This document shows positions 1 to 11,177 of a stretch of 64,000 nt of DNA, piece by piece; the first letter of the stretch is position 1, and the number at the start of each line of letters is the position of its first letter. The stretch is from Aegilops tauschii subsp. strangulata (Eukaryota; Streptophyta; Magnoliopsida; Poales; Poaceae). Below the pieces are notes generated by a model that ran no database searches, was not told the origin of the DNA, and saw nothing but the letters and a program-made list of their open reading frames with translations. The position numbers and the translations under genes are program-made. Location of the stretch: positions 249,149,135 through 249,213,134 of the forward strand of contig NC_053037.3 of assembly GCF_002575655.3 (NCBI RefSeq). The letters run 5' to 3'.

Positions 1-110
1 TCATGCAATTGATGTTGGGCAATATGATCATGATGTATGAATATGTCATCAAGAAAGATCACAACAAATTTGCTAAGAAAGTGCACAAGCTCATATATCA
101 TGGATGACAT
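1..110 (-). pseudogene. Possible reverse-transcriptase active-site relic in X1
   Basis: Read on the minus strand, this edge encodes a stretch ending FLSKFVVIFLDDIFIHH. It resembles the Ty3/Gypsy reverse-transcriptase palm motif, in which a hydrophobic FVVVF run precedes x-DD-I and a small hydrophobic tail. The residues just upstream do not match the usual spacing to the MPFGL motif, so if this is a reverse transcriptase it is degenerate. The rest lies beyond the left edge. It could also be a chance product of Asp/His-rich family-X coding sequence. Confidence 0.35.
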
Positions 111-297
111 GGAAATAGATGCAACAAGACAAGCATATTGTGAGCCAATCCATGCATGGGGTGCAAACTTGGGGTGAGTATGATATGTCCATCGAGCATG
201 ACATGTGTGAGCACAATCAACAAATATGGACGTGTTGGTGCAATGTGTCAAAGGAGTGTTGATGTACCAATGCTCGATGTCGTGGCATGATTGGAGG

Positions 298-1019
298 TAG
301 GGGTGGGCGTTCGGTATAAACTGAAATTTCGGTTTCTACCATTCGGTTTATATTTAAATTCGGTTTGCAAAACCAAAAACCCAAATTGGTAACTCAAAAT
401 AACTAACCAAAAATTCGGTTAACCGACAATTCGGTACGGTTTTCGGTTTACACCGATTAGACCATGCTTTGAAGGACTGTGCCAAGGGCATACTCTTATA
501 TAGCGAGAAATATTTGCCTCACGTCATCGGCCAGGCGAGGTGGGACTAAAGAAATATATGGTGTCTCTGATTATCTTCACATGCGGGCTAGCATGGATCC
601 ACGTGATCGGCCCATGGTCAAAGAAAGTCACGTCTGGGCTACTGACTGGCTGCGTGGCAACGTTGAGGCTTTGCCCTATTAAAAAAAATCAACTCTAGGC
701 CTTCATCGAAGGGAAGTGTGGCAGGCTGCGCAGTGCGCAGAGGAAAGATGGACAGCGCGCCGCTCCACTGTAGTTTTTCGTCTGTGTACTGTTTCTTTTG
801 TCAGTTTGGGTAGTCTGCGTACTGTCTATGTGTCTCACATACGTTGTGTTCGATTTTGTTTCGGCTAACCGAACTACAAACCGAACAAACCGAACCTTGT
901 TCGGTTAGTACAAGCAGAAACCGAATTTTTATATATTATTGATAAAAACTGAAAATTCGGTTTTTTCGGTTTCGGCTTCAGTCTGGTGTCCGGTTTGTCG
1001 GTTTTTATTCCCACCCCTA
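298..1019. mobile_element. Non-autonomous hAT-type DNA transposon (MITE-like)
   Basis: A 722-bp element starts TAGGGGTGGG and ends CCCACCCCTA, a perfect 10-bp terminal inverted repeat. It is flanked by the 8-bp direct repeat ATTGGAGG at 290-297 and 1020-1027. An 8-bp duplication with TAGGGGTGG-type ends is the hAT superfamily signature. The interior carries many TTCGGTTT/AACCGAA words near both ends, giving long subterminal inverted complementarity. No transposase is encoded, and the small ORFs inside look spurious. It is inserted in the 3' part of X1. Confidence 0.9.
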
Positions 1020-1027
1020 ATTGGAGG

Positions 1028-1405
1028 TCCGAAGGTGCATCCAATAAGTCCGAGCGCTCCTCAATTTGAAGGTCCATAGAGCCAATCTCCAATGTCAGTC
1101 CTCCATTCGCGATATGTATCATGTAGACAACAAGAAGGAAACAACAATGACAAAATGACCTATCCAATATGCACATTTGAGGATGGCTCGAATGGAAGGA
1201 GGTCACCTTTAGGAATGTCTCAAGGTTGTTGGAGTTGCGCATCTTGTATGCCTTCACATAGCCAATATGTCTCATGATGGTACCGCCTTGTGAATCCTTC
1301 AAAACGAAAGAACATGACAAACACTCGGAGAAACAAATGAGGTTAGTGCAAATACAACACCTATCATTCGTGTGGTGAAATACCCAACAAGTGTTTTCAT
1401 CATTC
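1028..1405 (-). other. X1 internal sequence downstream of ORF2, no clear gene
   Basis: This is family-X sequence between the stop of the long ORF and the hAT insertion. An overlapping minus-strand frame stays open here but resembles nothing I know. X2 cannot be used for comparison because the window ends before its equivalent position. Confidence 0.5.
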
Positions 1406-3868
1406 TTAATCATAAGAAAGTACAAGATGTGGCATGGTATGAAAGCATATGATGCAACTACAACCAATGACATGAGGCTCAAGTAAACAAGCATGCTTCA
1501 CAAGTAATATGTCCAAGTCTCCGAGATAGATAAGCATAGCATGGGTGCACTCACTATAATGGCATATGAGAGGTGCAACTAATGGAGAAAAGAGACAATG
1601 ATCAAGATATATCACGTGAGAGGCATGAATATATATGTCATCAACCCAAGAAAGCGAATAAGAATGGAACATGGGTGATGCAACAAAGCAAGCAATCATA
1701 GTGATCAAGTCATGCAAGCTAGTAGTGCGAAGATGCAACGTACTAGAAGGAATCATGGTAAGCATGTCATGTGTGCAAATAGTGGGCATGAATAATGCGC
1801 ATGACATATCACAAGCATGAAAGCAAGATATGAGCAAAATATCATCAATGTATTGGCAAGAAGTCCTATGTAAAGAGCAATTGAACAATATGACTCTCCC
1901 AACACAAGAATCAACAATAGCATGTGGCGCATGGTAAACATGGCAATAGCAACAAGGATCTCCACCAAGCATGCAAATACACATAGAAGTAGTATAATGT
2001 TGAATCACATGTAAGTGCAAGCAAGGGTGACAATTGCATGGCAAAGGCATTGAAAGAGGCATAACATGCAAAGTGAACACGATATAATGGGCATAAGGTA
2101 ACAAGTGATATATAGCCCATAGCCGTGTGAGAGCCAAGTAAAAGGAATGCACGAAGTCCGTGCGCGAAGAGAACAGTGGTAAGGATAGTTCACGGGATCC
2201 CAAGTCATCGTTGCTCTCAAGAGCTCGTTTTGTCAACTCTTGGGATTGAGAGGTTGACGAGTATAGGTGAGTACCTACACAAAACAAAGGCACAAAGAAA
2301 ATTGTGTGTGCGTGGTATATGTACACATCATCCATTATGATGCACACGTGCTTGTGTTGGTTAGCACCAAATATCCAATGCTCAAATAAATGAGATGTGT
2401 GATACAGAAACATGTCATCCATCATGAGAGGTTTGTTGTTATGTATGGCATAATGGAGACTCAAATTGTGTAATGCATCATGAGAAATATGTAGAGAATT
2501 GTTATTCATGGAATGTATATGGTGTAAGCAATTATGGAAAGCATGCAAAGGATGGGATGTATCAAAATCTCCTAATATGTATGAGGAAACTATGGGGGTC
2601 TCCTCATGATCATTAGTGGAATCATCACGTGGAGAATATTGACAACATCCAAAAGAAAGCATATTCGGAACAATGTGATCATGGCATGGCATAGTAGATG
2701 AATTGCACAAATCATGTAAAGGAAGCATGGCAATATCATGACATGAAAAACAAAAGCCAATGACCATCATCTCGTCATCTATGCCATAAGTGCAAATGAG
2801 ATTTATTTTAATGGGGCATGCATAGTTACTATGTTGAGATTGAAATGATGCAATATGGGAGATCTCACTCGTAGCATATGACAAGTTCAATGGATTGTCA
2901 AACATGAAGTGACCAATAGAATTTTCACATGATATCCTATGGAGCATAGCATCACAACTAGGCACCTCAACATGCTCATCATCATATTCATCATAAATGG
3001 GTAAGTCATGACATGAGGAATTCGCATTAGCATGAAGCATGGGTGTATCAACATCATGCAAGCAATCATTGGTGAGATTATCCACTAGTGGGACAAGAGA
3101 AGCACCATCACATGTGTTACCTTTAGAGCATCGCTCATGTGTTGTAGGTGAGGTGTCGAAGACCAAGTCGTGGTCATCTTCATCTTGATGGAACCATGTG
3201 GGGGGTGCATCATCTTCCACCATGGTCATCATCATCTCCATTGGAGGTATGGACTCGTCGAGGATAGGCGTGTCGTCATGTAGGAGACCTAGCACCAAAA
3301 GGGAAAACACACTCGGAGTAGAGGTTAAGTCGTTAGAAATCATAGTGGCCTCACATGCCGTGTCAACTACCTCACTCACTAGGTGTTGTGGCTCACTCAC
3401 TCCCTCAAGGATGCTCTCACTCATGTGGTTGGTGGAGTCACTCAAATGGCTCTCAACCTCACATAGGATGTGTGGCATGCTCTCATGTGTCGGGCTAGTG
3501 GTGGTCACACTCATCCTCTCATAGGAAATGCACTCAATGTCATATATGGTGGAGTCACTCATCTCACTCATGGGGTGGTGGCTCTCCTCACATGGAAATT
3601 GGGGCATCTCGTCATATGTGGGTGTCGGGGAGATGTTGGTGCAAATGTCTCCATGCTCAACTCCTATCGCCGCCTTGGTTGAAGGGATAGTCCCATGCTC
3701 AACCTCCTCATCCATAACGCCTCCAAAGATGAATGCCGTAGGAAGTGGCAAAACATCACTCTCCTCCGAGACAAAAGATAAAGTCTCATGTGCGGTCTCG
3801 TAGCTTGACTCGGAGTATGAGTCCAATATGGGCGTCGTCTTCATGTTGTTGAAGAGGTTCATGCTCAT
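1406..3868 (-). CDS. Family-X ORF2, 820-aa protein of unknown function
   Basis: This uninterrupted 820-codon frame follows the gag-like ORF of X1. I do not recognise the product. It is rich in His, Ser, Asp, Cys and Met. The first third is acidic, with Ser/Thr/Glu repeats; the C-terminal half is Cys/His-rich and more hydrophobic. Several short segments have the form hydrophobic-DD-hydrophobic (MMDDMFLY, IMDDVYIY, YIDDILLI, WVDDIYIH), faintly like the Ty3 reverse-transcriptase active site. No zinc knuckle, protease or integrase motif is visible. The start is the ATG in the ATGA that also ends the gag-like frame. X2 carries the same ORF at 61816-64000, with one frameshift. Keeping such a frame open in both copies suggests coding function, or recent descent from a copy that had it. 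Confidence 0.6.
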   Translation of the reverse strand: MSMNLFNNMKTTPILDSYSESSYETAHETLSFVSEESDVLPLPTAFIFGGVMDEEVEHGTIPSTKAAIGVEHGDICTNISPTPTYDEMPQFPCEESHHPMSEMSDSTIYDIECISYERMSVTTTSPTHESMPHILCEVESHLSDSTNHMSESILEGVSEPQHLVSEVVDTACEATMISNDLTSTPSVFSLLVLGLLHDDTPILDESIPPMEMMMTMVEDDAPPTWFHQDEDDHDLVFDTSPTTHERCSKGNTCDGASLVPLVDNLTNDCLHDVDTPMLHANANSSCHDLPIYDEYDDEHVEVPSCDAMLHRISCENSIGHFMFDNPLNLSYATSEISHIASFQSQHSNYACPIKINLICTYGIDDEMMVIGFCFSCHDIAMLPLHDLCNSSTMPCHDHIVPNMLSFGCCQYSPRDDSTNDHEETPIVSSYILGDFDTSHPLHAFHNCLHHIHSMNNNSLHISHDALHNLSLHYAIHNNKPLMMDDMFLYHTSHLFEHWIFGANQHKHVCIIMDDVYIYHAHTIFFVPLFCVGTHLYSSTSQSQELTKRALESNDDLGSRELSLPLFSSRTDFVHSFYLALTRLWAIYHLLPYAHYIVFTLHVMPLSMPLPCNCHPCLHLHVIQHYTTSMCICMLGGDPCCYCHVYHAPHAIVDSCVGRVILFNCSLHRTSCQYIDDILLISCFHACDMSCALFMPTICTHDMLTMIPSSTLHLRTTSLHDLITMIACFVASPMFHSYSLSWVDDIYIHASHVIYLDHCLFSPLVAPLICHYSECTHAMLIYLGDLDILLVKHACLLEPHVIGCSCIICFHTMPHLVLSYD

Positions 3869-4767
3869 CGCTTGGTTGAAGGGGATGGCCCTTGCTCGAC
3901 CATCTTATCGTCGTCTTGTTGTTGGAGGTCCATATGATGTCGCACCTCGTAGCTCGTCTCCATGACCGAAGGGAATTTCCCATGCTCGGCCATCTTCCTT
4001 GAGGGGCTTCCGAAGATGGAAGTGTCGCCCTCGCTCATAGGTGGTCGCCTCATTGTTGAAGATGTCGATGTAGGCGAACTCGTGGGAAGTAGGCGAAGAT
4101 GCCGTACATCCAAAGGCGAAGATGCGTTGAGAACACTTGGCAAAGATGCCGAAGTGGTTGCTGTAGCCGTAGCTCTGTCTTGGTGGTGCTCGTCTCGCAG
4201 TCTTCTCTTGTGCTCATGAAGTTTGGTCGTAGCTTGATGTACAGCTTGTTGGGACTTGTAGGTTTGCATGTGTCGAGCATCTTCATGATGATGGTGTCAT
4301 TGTCGTGCTTGAGCTCGTATAAGATGTTGTTCGTCGTCGTCGTGCACATGATCCTTGGAGGTGACTTGCCCTTCATGACGACATGGATCACGAATGTGAT
4401 GGTGGTCGCCATGGAGATGTGGACGTGGCCGAATTGCACTTGCATCGCATGAGCGCTCCGAAGATGATCGACTTGCTCGCCGTCGCCTTGAGGATGATGA
4501 AGGGGAAGAACGGTTGATCAAGGTCCGAATCTCCTCCATCCTTGCATCTTTCTCCTCCTTTTGTGCGGAAAGCTTGTTGTCGAAGTAGTCTCTTGTATGT
4601 GCTTCGGAGTGTCGTATGTTGATGGCAAGGTTGTCGATGCGCTCTCTCAATCTTGATTGTGCGCCTTGCATTTGTCGTTGTAGATCGAAGATGGACGCTT
4701 TGGTGATGTAGTTGTTCGCGCCATCGTTGTTGTGGAAGACCGGAGATGAAATGCCTTGCCTATCCAT
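3865..4767 (-). pseudogene. Family-X gag-like ORF1, broken in X1
   Basis: The likely start is the ATG at 4767 (MDRQGISSP). X2 begins the same way. The N-terminal ~80 residues look helical (LQRQMQGAQSRLRERIDNLA). They are followed by an Arg/Ser-rich basic tract (SSRRRRASRSSSERS) and a His-rich segment, which fits a nucleic-acid-binding capsid-like protein, though I cannot match a Pfam gag domain. X1 has an in-frame TGA near 4299 where X2 reads CGA, consistent with CpG decay. It also carries about 11 extra nucleotides near 3910 that change the frame, so the ORF ends in an ATGA shared with the ORF2 start. In X2 the two frames instead overlap by about 77 nt. Confidence 0.6.
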
Positions 4768-6290
4768 CACAATACTCGAGCAAATATGAGTGGGAGAAGG
4801 AGAAGAACTAGACCAAATGTACCTTATCCAATGTTGAAGATGGATCAATGATCACTCAATAATGTAACAAGGAAATAACACAATTGGTACCAGATCTTGT
4901 CGATTCTCGCACCTACACAAGTAAGGCTTTGGGTGGAGCTTGGTGAGGATAGTGGCACAAAAATTTGATGCAAAATGTTAGCAAGAGTCAATAATGTTGA
5001 AAGAGGTTCACAAATTCGCAAGTAAAACAAGTAGACCAATAGCAAGATGTGGTACACGGAAACACACACGCAAATAGATAAGTGGGGTCGTGCAACCAAG
5101 GAATGAGCCAAAATGTGGAATCCATGAAAATGCTCTTGTTGCACAACTCTAGAGAGACGCTAGCACGATTGCACAATAGGTGGATACGAAACTTATGTAT
5201 GGTATTCTGATGCTATGATCCAAGATGATCGAGTATGACAATCTTAATATAGTATGATGCTATGGTTCTTGCTTAAAAGCTCTTTGCTTATCTTTTCTCT
5301 TTTGCTTAAAAGCTTGTTTGGCTCTTTCTCTTTTGAGCTATTTTCTCATGCAAAATTTCATGAACCAAGATAGCAATTGTGTATGCTTAGACAACTTTGT
5401 GACACAAGAGATGATACCAAGATATGCACCACGATGATATGGTATGTATGCTATGGGAAGTATGATCACTAATGTGCACAAGTGACGTTGCCGGCAATAC
5501 TCAAAGGCTAGTCTCGATAGGCAAGGTATGGAAAATTGGCTATGGTGGTTATCAATGCAAAGGCAAGAGTACACGAGGTGTCGCCGAGGTTACTGTCAAG
5601 GTTAATCGTTGTAAGCAAGGACGGATGATGATGACGTGGTCGGTGTCAAGTCCTTGGAGAGGATGAGCGGCGGTGATGTCGATGTCGAACCGTTCCTAGT
5701 TTGCTGAAACACCCTAGGAAACGATGAACCACAACTCAAATTCTCAACACCAAATGCGTCAAAATTTGTCGGGGTTGTGGTGGTAGGGTTTGGTGAATCG
5801 AATGGGTTTGCGGAAGTTAGGTGGTGGTGGTCGAAGTGGGTATGCGGGGGCGTAGGTGGCGGTGGTTAAAAACTTCAGAAAATGCAGTTTCGGCAGAGAT
5901 AGCCGGATGATCCAGGCCAGGAGCCGGATGATCCGGATGATCTAGGCCAGGAGCCGGATGATCCGGACGGGTCCGGATGATCCGGGTGAAAGTGCGGATG
6001 ATCCGGGCAGGTCAACTGCGCACGGGGATGGCTCGGGATGAACTCAAGAACGGGGAGAAATTCGAGGATTTCATGGATTTTAGATGGATTTTGAGGTGGG
6101 GATGGTGGGGAAAGGATAGATCCACTTGCAACACAACAAATTCACAGATCAAAATCAACAAAACTTCATCATACCAACAAATCACAAAAAAATTAGGGCT
6201 ATTTTTGGTGGGGAATTTTCGAAATTGGGATAAAATCAACAAAACTAGGCTAGAAAACAAAGGGGTAGGGGCTCCAAATTCGTGATCAAC
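4768..6290 (-). other. X1 long 5' leader
   Basis: About 1.5 kb of non-coding sequence separates the primer site from the gag-like ORF. It aligns as the reverse complement of 58880-60932 in X2. It holds Lys/Glu-codon-like purine tracts (about 5270-5345) and an array of CCGG-ended palindromes. The small ORFs are not conserved between copies. Confidence 0.7.
5903..6006. repeat. Palindrome array in X1 leader (six CCGGATGATCCGG-type units)
   Basis: Six copies of CCGGATGATCCGG or one-base variants lie at about 5903, 5924, 5933, 5954, 5973 and 5994, spaced roughly 10-21 bp apart. Each is a 6-bp inverted repeat around one central base. The X2 leader has a matching cluster, but of the 12-base form CCGGACATCCGG. 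Confidence 0.85.
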
Positions 6291-6304
6291 CTTGCTCTAA
6301 TCCA
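6291..6304 (-). other. Primer-binding site of X1 (decayed)
   Basis: On the minus strand the sequence 3 bp inside the LTR reads TGGATTAGAGCAAG, a decayed form of the initiator-Met-tRNA complement TGGTATCAGAGC. X2 has TGGTATCATGAGCC at the equivalent place. Confidence 0.65.
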
Positions 6305-6307
6305 AGA

Positions 6308-6686
6308 TGATGTAGGGTGGAACCCTAAGTGGAGATCTTTCACGATTTGTAGGCGATCCCATGAAGAACACGAAGAACACGAGGGGAAAACACGAGGGGA
6401 ATCACAAGAGAATCACTCAAACCAAGAAGAATGATCACACATATGCTAGATCCAAGTACACATAGAGATCGCACTGTCCAAATCCAATAAAGGACGATAC
6501 AAACGGTAACTAGTTCATCTCCGTGAGGAGGTCTTGAGGGGTCATCCCATGAAGGGGTCTTGAATCCAAGGTGGATCTTCTCCGAAGAGGCTGCGGTCTC
6601 TCAAGATGGAGTAGATCCGTATGGATGAGCAAAGCTCTATCTCATATGTGCTAAACCTATGCTAACCCTAACTAGGAGGAGGAGGT
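6308..6686 (-). repeat. X1 5' LTR, 3' third
   Basis: This is the R/U5 part of the X1 LTR, from the TSS-side Copia junction to the LTR end (sense CTACATCA, plus-strand TGATGTAG at 6308). It aligns to about 58505-58862 of X2. It ends at the Copia insertion, where the flanking five bases are gaggt. Confidence 0.8.
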
Positions 6687-8419
6687 TGTTGGGGAACGCA
6701 GTAATTTCAAACATTTTCCTACGCACACGCAAGATCATGGTGATGCACAGCAACGAGCAGGAGAGTGTTGTCCACGTACCCTCGTAGACCATAAGCGGAA
6801 GTGTTATGACAACGCGGTTGATGTAGTCGGACGTCTTCACGATCCGACCGATCCTAGTACCGAAAGTACGGCACCTCCGCGATCTGCACACGTTCAGCTC
6901 GGTGACGTCCCACAAACTCTCGATCCAGCTGAGTGTCGAGGGAGAGCTTCGTCAGCACGATGGCGTGATGATGGTGATGATGAAGCTACCGGCGCAGGGC
7001 TTCGCCTAAGCACTGCAATGATATGACCGAGGTGCATTATGGTGGAGGGGGGCACCGCGCACGGCTAAGACAATGTATGTTGTTGTGTTCTAGAGTGCCC
7101 CCTGCCCCCGTATATAAAGGAGCAAGGGGGAGGCCGGCCGGCCCTAGGGCGCCAAGGAGGGGAGTCCTCCTCCTCCTAGTAGGAGTAGGACTCCCCCTTT
7201 CCTAGTCCAACTAGGAGGGGGAAGGGGGAAGGAAGGAGAGGGGGAGGGAGAGGGAAAGAGGGGCCGCGCCCCCTTCCCCTAGTTCAATTCGGACTCCCTT
7301 GGGGGGGGCACCTCCTGTCTGCCGCCCTCTCTCTCCCTTAAAGCCCACTAAGGGCCCAATAACTTCCCCGGGGGTTCCGATAACCCTCACGCACTCCGGT
7401 TTTATCCGAAACCTCCCGGAACACTGTCGGTGTCCGAATATAGCCGTCCAATATATCAATCTTTATGTCTCGACCATTTCAAGACTCCTCGTCATGTCCG
7501 TGATCATATCCGGGACTCCGAACTACCTTCGGTACATCAAAACACATAAACTCATAATACCGATCGTCACCGAACGTTAAGCGTGCGGACCCTACGGGTT
7601 CGAGAACTATGTAGACATGACCGAGACATGTCTCCGGTCACTAACCAATAGCGGAACCTGGATGCTCATATTGGCTCCCACATATTCTACGAAGATCTTT
7701 ATCGGTCAAATCGCATAACAACATACGTTGTTCAATTTGTCATCGGTATGTTACTTGCCCGAGATTCGATCGTCCGTATCTCAATACCTAGTTCAATCTC
7801 GTTACCGGCAAGTCTCTTTACTCGTTCCATAATGCATCATCCCTCAACTAACTCATTAGTCATATTGCTTGCAAGGCTTATAGTGATGTGCATTACCGAG
7901 AAGGCCCAGAGATACCTCTCCGACAATCGGAGTGACAAATCCTAATCTCGATCTATGCCAGCTCAACAAACACCATCGGAGACACCTGTAGAGCACCTTT
8001 ATAATCACCCAGTTACATTGTGACGTTTGGTAGCACACAAAGTGTTCCTCCGGTATTCGGGAGTTGCATAATCTCATAGTCATAGCAACATGTATAAGTC
8101 ATGAAGAAAGCAATAGCAAATAAACTAAACGATCAAGTGCTTGGCTAACGGAATTGGTCAAGTCAATCACATCATTCTCTAATGATGTGATCCCGTTAAT
8201 CAAATGACAACTCATGTCTATGGCTAGGAAACTTAACCATCTTTGATTCAACGAGCTAGCCAAGTAGAGGCATACTAGTGACACTCTGTTTGTCTATGTA
8301 TTCACACATGTACTAAGTTTCCGGTTAATACAATTCTAGCATGAATAATAAACATTTATCATGATATAAGGAAATATAAATAAAAACTTTATTATTGCCT
8401 CTAGGGCATATTTCCTTTA
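6687..8419 (-). repeat. 3' LTR of the Copia element
   Basis: 1733 bp, matching 13622-15370. In sense orientation it starts TAAAGGAAATATGCCC, where the other copy has TGAAGG, so its terminal TG has mutated. It ends CCCCAACA. Confidence 0.92.
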
Positions 8420-8432
8420 GTCTCCCACTTCA
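8420..8432 (-). other. Polypurine tract of the Copia element
   Basis: The sense strand reads TGAAGTGGGAGAC directly before the 3' LTR, the expected plus-strand primer of this Copia group. Confidence 0.8.
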
Positions 8433-8451
8433 CTAGAGTCAATAATCTAGA

Positions 8452-8994
8452 TTACACAGTAATGATTCTAACACCCATGGAGTCTTGGTGTTGATCATGT
8501 TTTGCTCGTGAGAGAGGCTTAGTCAACAGGTCTGCAACATTCAGATCCGTATGTATCTTGAAAATCTCTATGTCTCCCTCATTGACTTGATCGTGGATGG
8601 AATTGAAGCATCTCTTGATGTGCTTGGTTCTCTTGTGAAATCTGGATTCCTTTGCCAAGGCAATTGAACCAGTATTGTCACAGAAGATTTTCACTGGACC
8701 CGATGCACTAGGTATGACACCTAGATCGGATATGAACTCCTTCATCCAAACTCCTTCACTTGCTGCTTCTGAAGCAGCTATGTACTCCGCTTCACACGTA
8801 GATCCTGCCACGACGCTTTGCTTAGAACTGCTCCAACTAACAGCTCCACCGTTTAATATAAACACGTATCCGTTTTGTGACTTAGAGTCATCCGGATCAG
8901 TGTCAAAGCTTGCATCGACGTAACCATTTACGATGAGCTCTTTGTCACCTCCATAAATGAGAAACATATCCTTAGTCCTTTTCAGGTATTTCAA
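8452..8994 (-). pseudogene. Copia RNase H domain
   Basis: 180 codons carrying the Ty1-Copia RNase H: YVDASFDTD with the first catalytic Asp, SSKQSVVAGSTCEAEYIAA with the Glu, FCDNTGSIALAKE with another Asp, and the terminal HTDLNVADLLTKPL motif. It is in frame with the RT segment upstream but separated by a TAG near 9015, where the family has Trp. Confidence 0.9.
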
Positions 8995-9036
8995 GATGTT
9001 CTTTACCGCTGTCTAGTGATCCACTCCTGGATTACT

Positions 9037-10024
9037 TTAGTACCTCTCTGCTAAACTAATAGCAAGGCACACATAAGGTCTGGTACACAGCATTGCATAC
9101 ATGATAGAGCCTATGGCTGAAGCATAGGGAACAACTTTCATTTTCTCTCTATCTTCTGCAGTGGTCGGGCATTGAGTCTGACTCAACTTCACACCTTGTA
9201 ACACAGGCAAGAACCCTTTCTTTGCTTGATCCATTTTGAACTTCTTCAAAACTTTATCAAGGTATGTGCTTTGTGAAAGTCCAATTAAGCATCTTGATAT
9301 ATCTCTATAGATCTTGATCCCCAATATATAAGCAGCTTCACCAAGGTCTTTCATTGAAAAACTCTTATTCAAGTATCCTTTTATGCTATCCAGAAATTCT
9401 ATATCATTTCCAATCAATAATATGTCATCCACATATAATATTAGACGCTGACGGTAAATACAGGCTTCTCCAAAAGTCTGTATAAAACCATATGCTTTGA
9501 TCACACTATCAAAACGTTTATTCCAACTCCGAGATGCTTGCACTAGTCTATAAATGGATCGCTGGAGCCTGCACACTTTGTTAGCATCCTTTGGATCGAT
9601 AAAACCTTCAGGTTGCATCATATACAACTCTTCCTACAGAAATCCATTCAAGAATGCAGTCTTTACATCCATTTGCCGAATTTCATAATCATAAAATGCA
9701 GCAATTGCTAACATGATTCGGACAGACTTAAGCATCGCTACGGGTGAGAATGTCTCATCGTAGTCAACTCCTTGAACTTATCGAAAACCTTTTTGCAAAA
9801 AGTCGAGCTTTGTAGACAGTAACATTACCGTCAGCGTCAGTCTTCTTCTTGAAGATCCATTTATTCTCGATGGCTTGCCGATCATCGGGCAAGTCAACCA
9901 AAGTCCACACTTTGTTCTCATACTTGGATCCCATCTCAGATTTGATGGCCTCAAGCCATTTCGCGGAATATGGGCTCATCATCGCTTCCTCATAGTTCGT
10001 AGGTTCGTCATGGTCAAGTAACAT
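9037..10024 (-). pseudogene. Copia reverse-transcriptase domain, broken
   Basis: Two pieces. 9764-10024 holds the N-terminal RT region (EAIKSEMGSKYENKVWTLVDLP and the KWIFKKKTDADG motif). 9037-9627 holds YGFIQTFGEACIYRQ and the active site LILYVDDILLIGND, followed by the LGEAAYILGIKI motif. The YVDD catalytic residues are intact. A frame change and missing segment lie between the pieces, so no functional enzyme can be made. Confidence 0.9.
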
Positions 10025-10099
10025 GACCTCCAGAATAGGATTACCGTACCACTCTAGTGCGGATCTTACTCTGGTTGACCTACGAGGTTTGGTAGTAAC

Positions 10100-11177
10100 T
10101 TATTCTGAAGTTACATGATCATCATCATTAGCTTCCTCACTAATTTGTGTAGGAGTCACAGGACCAGATTTCTGTAATGAACTACTTTCCAATAAGGGAG
10201 CAGGTACAGTTACCTCATCAAGTTCTACTTTCCTCCCACTCACTTCTTTCGAGAGAAACTCCTCTAGAAAGGATCCGTTCTTACCAACGAATGTCTTGTC
10301 TTCGGATCTGTGATAGAAGGTGTACCCAATAGTTTCCTTTGGGTATCCTATGAAGACACATTTCTCCGATTTGGGTTCGAGCTTACCAGGTTGAAGCTTT
10401 TTCACATAAGCATCACAGCCCCAAACTTTAAGAAATGACAACTTGGGGTTCTTGCCAAACCACAGTTCATAAGGTGTTGTCTCAACGGATTTAGATGGTG
10501 CCCTATTTAACGTGAATGCAGCCGTCTCTAAAGCATAACCCCAAAACGATAGCGGTAAATCAGTAAGAGACATCATAGATCGCACCATATCTAGTAAAGT
10601 ACGATTACGACGTTCGGACACACCATTACGATGTGGTGTTCTGGGTGGCGTGAGTTGCGAAACTATTCCGCATTGTTTCAAATGAAGACTAAACTCGTAA
10701 CTCAAATATTCTCCTCCATGATCAGATCGTAGAAACTTTATTTTCTTGTTACGATGATTTTCCACTTCACTCTGAAATACTTTGAACTTTTCAAATGTTT
10801 CACACTTATGTTTCATTAAGTAGATATACCCATATCTGCTCAAATCATCTGTGAAGGTGAGAAAATAATGATACCCGCCACGATCATACATCAGTATGTA
10901 TGATTTCCAACAAATCTGTTGCTCGCTCCATTGTTCCGGAGAACGGCGTTTTAGTCATCTTGCCCATTAGGCATGGTTCACAAGTACCAAGTGATTCATA
11001 ATCAAGTGATTCCAAAAGTCCATCAGAATGGAGTTTCTTCATGCGCTTTACACCAATATGACCCAAACGGCAGTGCCACAAATAAGTTGCACTATCATTA
11101 TCAACTCTACATCTTTTGGCTTCAATATTATGAAAATGTGTGTCACTACTATCGAGATTCAACAAAAAATAGACCAC
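10100..11177 (-). pseudogene. Copia GAG-pre-integrase and integrase domains
   Basis: 10884-11177 has the zinc-binding pre-integrase domain (WHCRLGHIGVKRMKKL...CEPCLMGKMTK), the HHCC metal site. 10100-10891 has the integrase core: FTDDLSRYGYIY with Asp, FLRSDHGGEYLS with Asp, and PHRNGVSERRNRTLL with Glu, so the D-D-E triad is present, followed by the C-terminal VWGCDAYV region. The two pieces are in different frames and a stop ends the second. Confidence 0.9.

Noticed and set aside
479..682. 67-aa ORF inside the hAT element
   Set aside because: Short, no similarity to transposase and no conserved motif; the element is non-autonomous.
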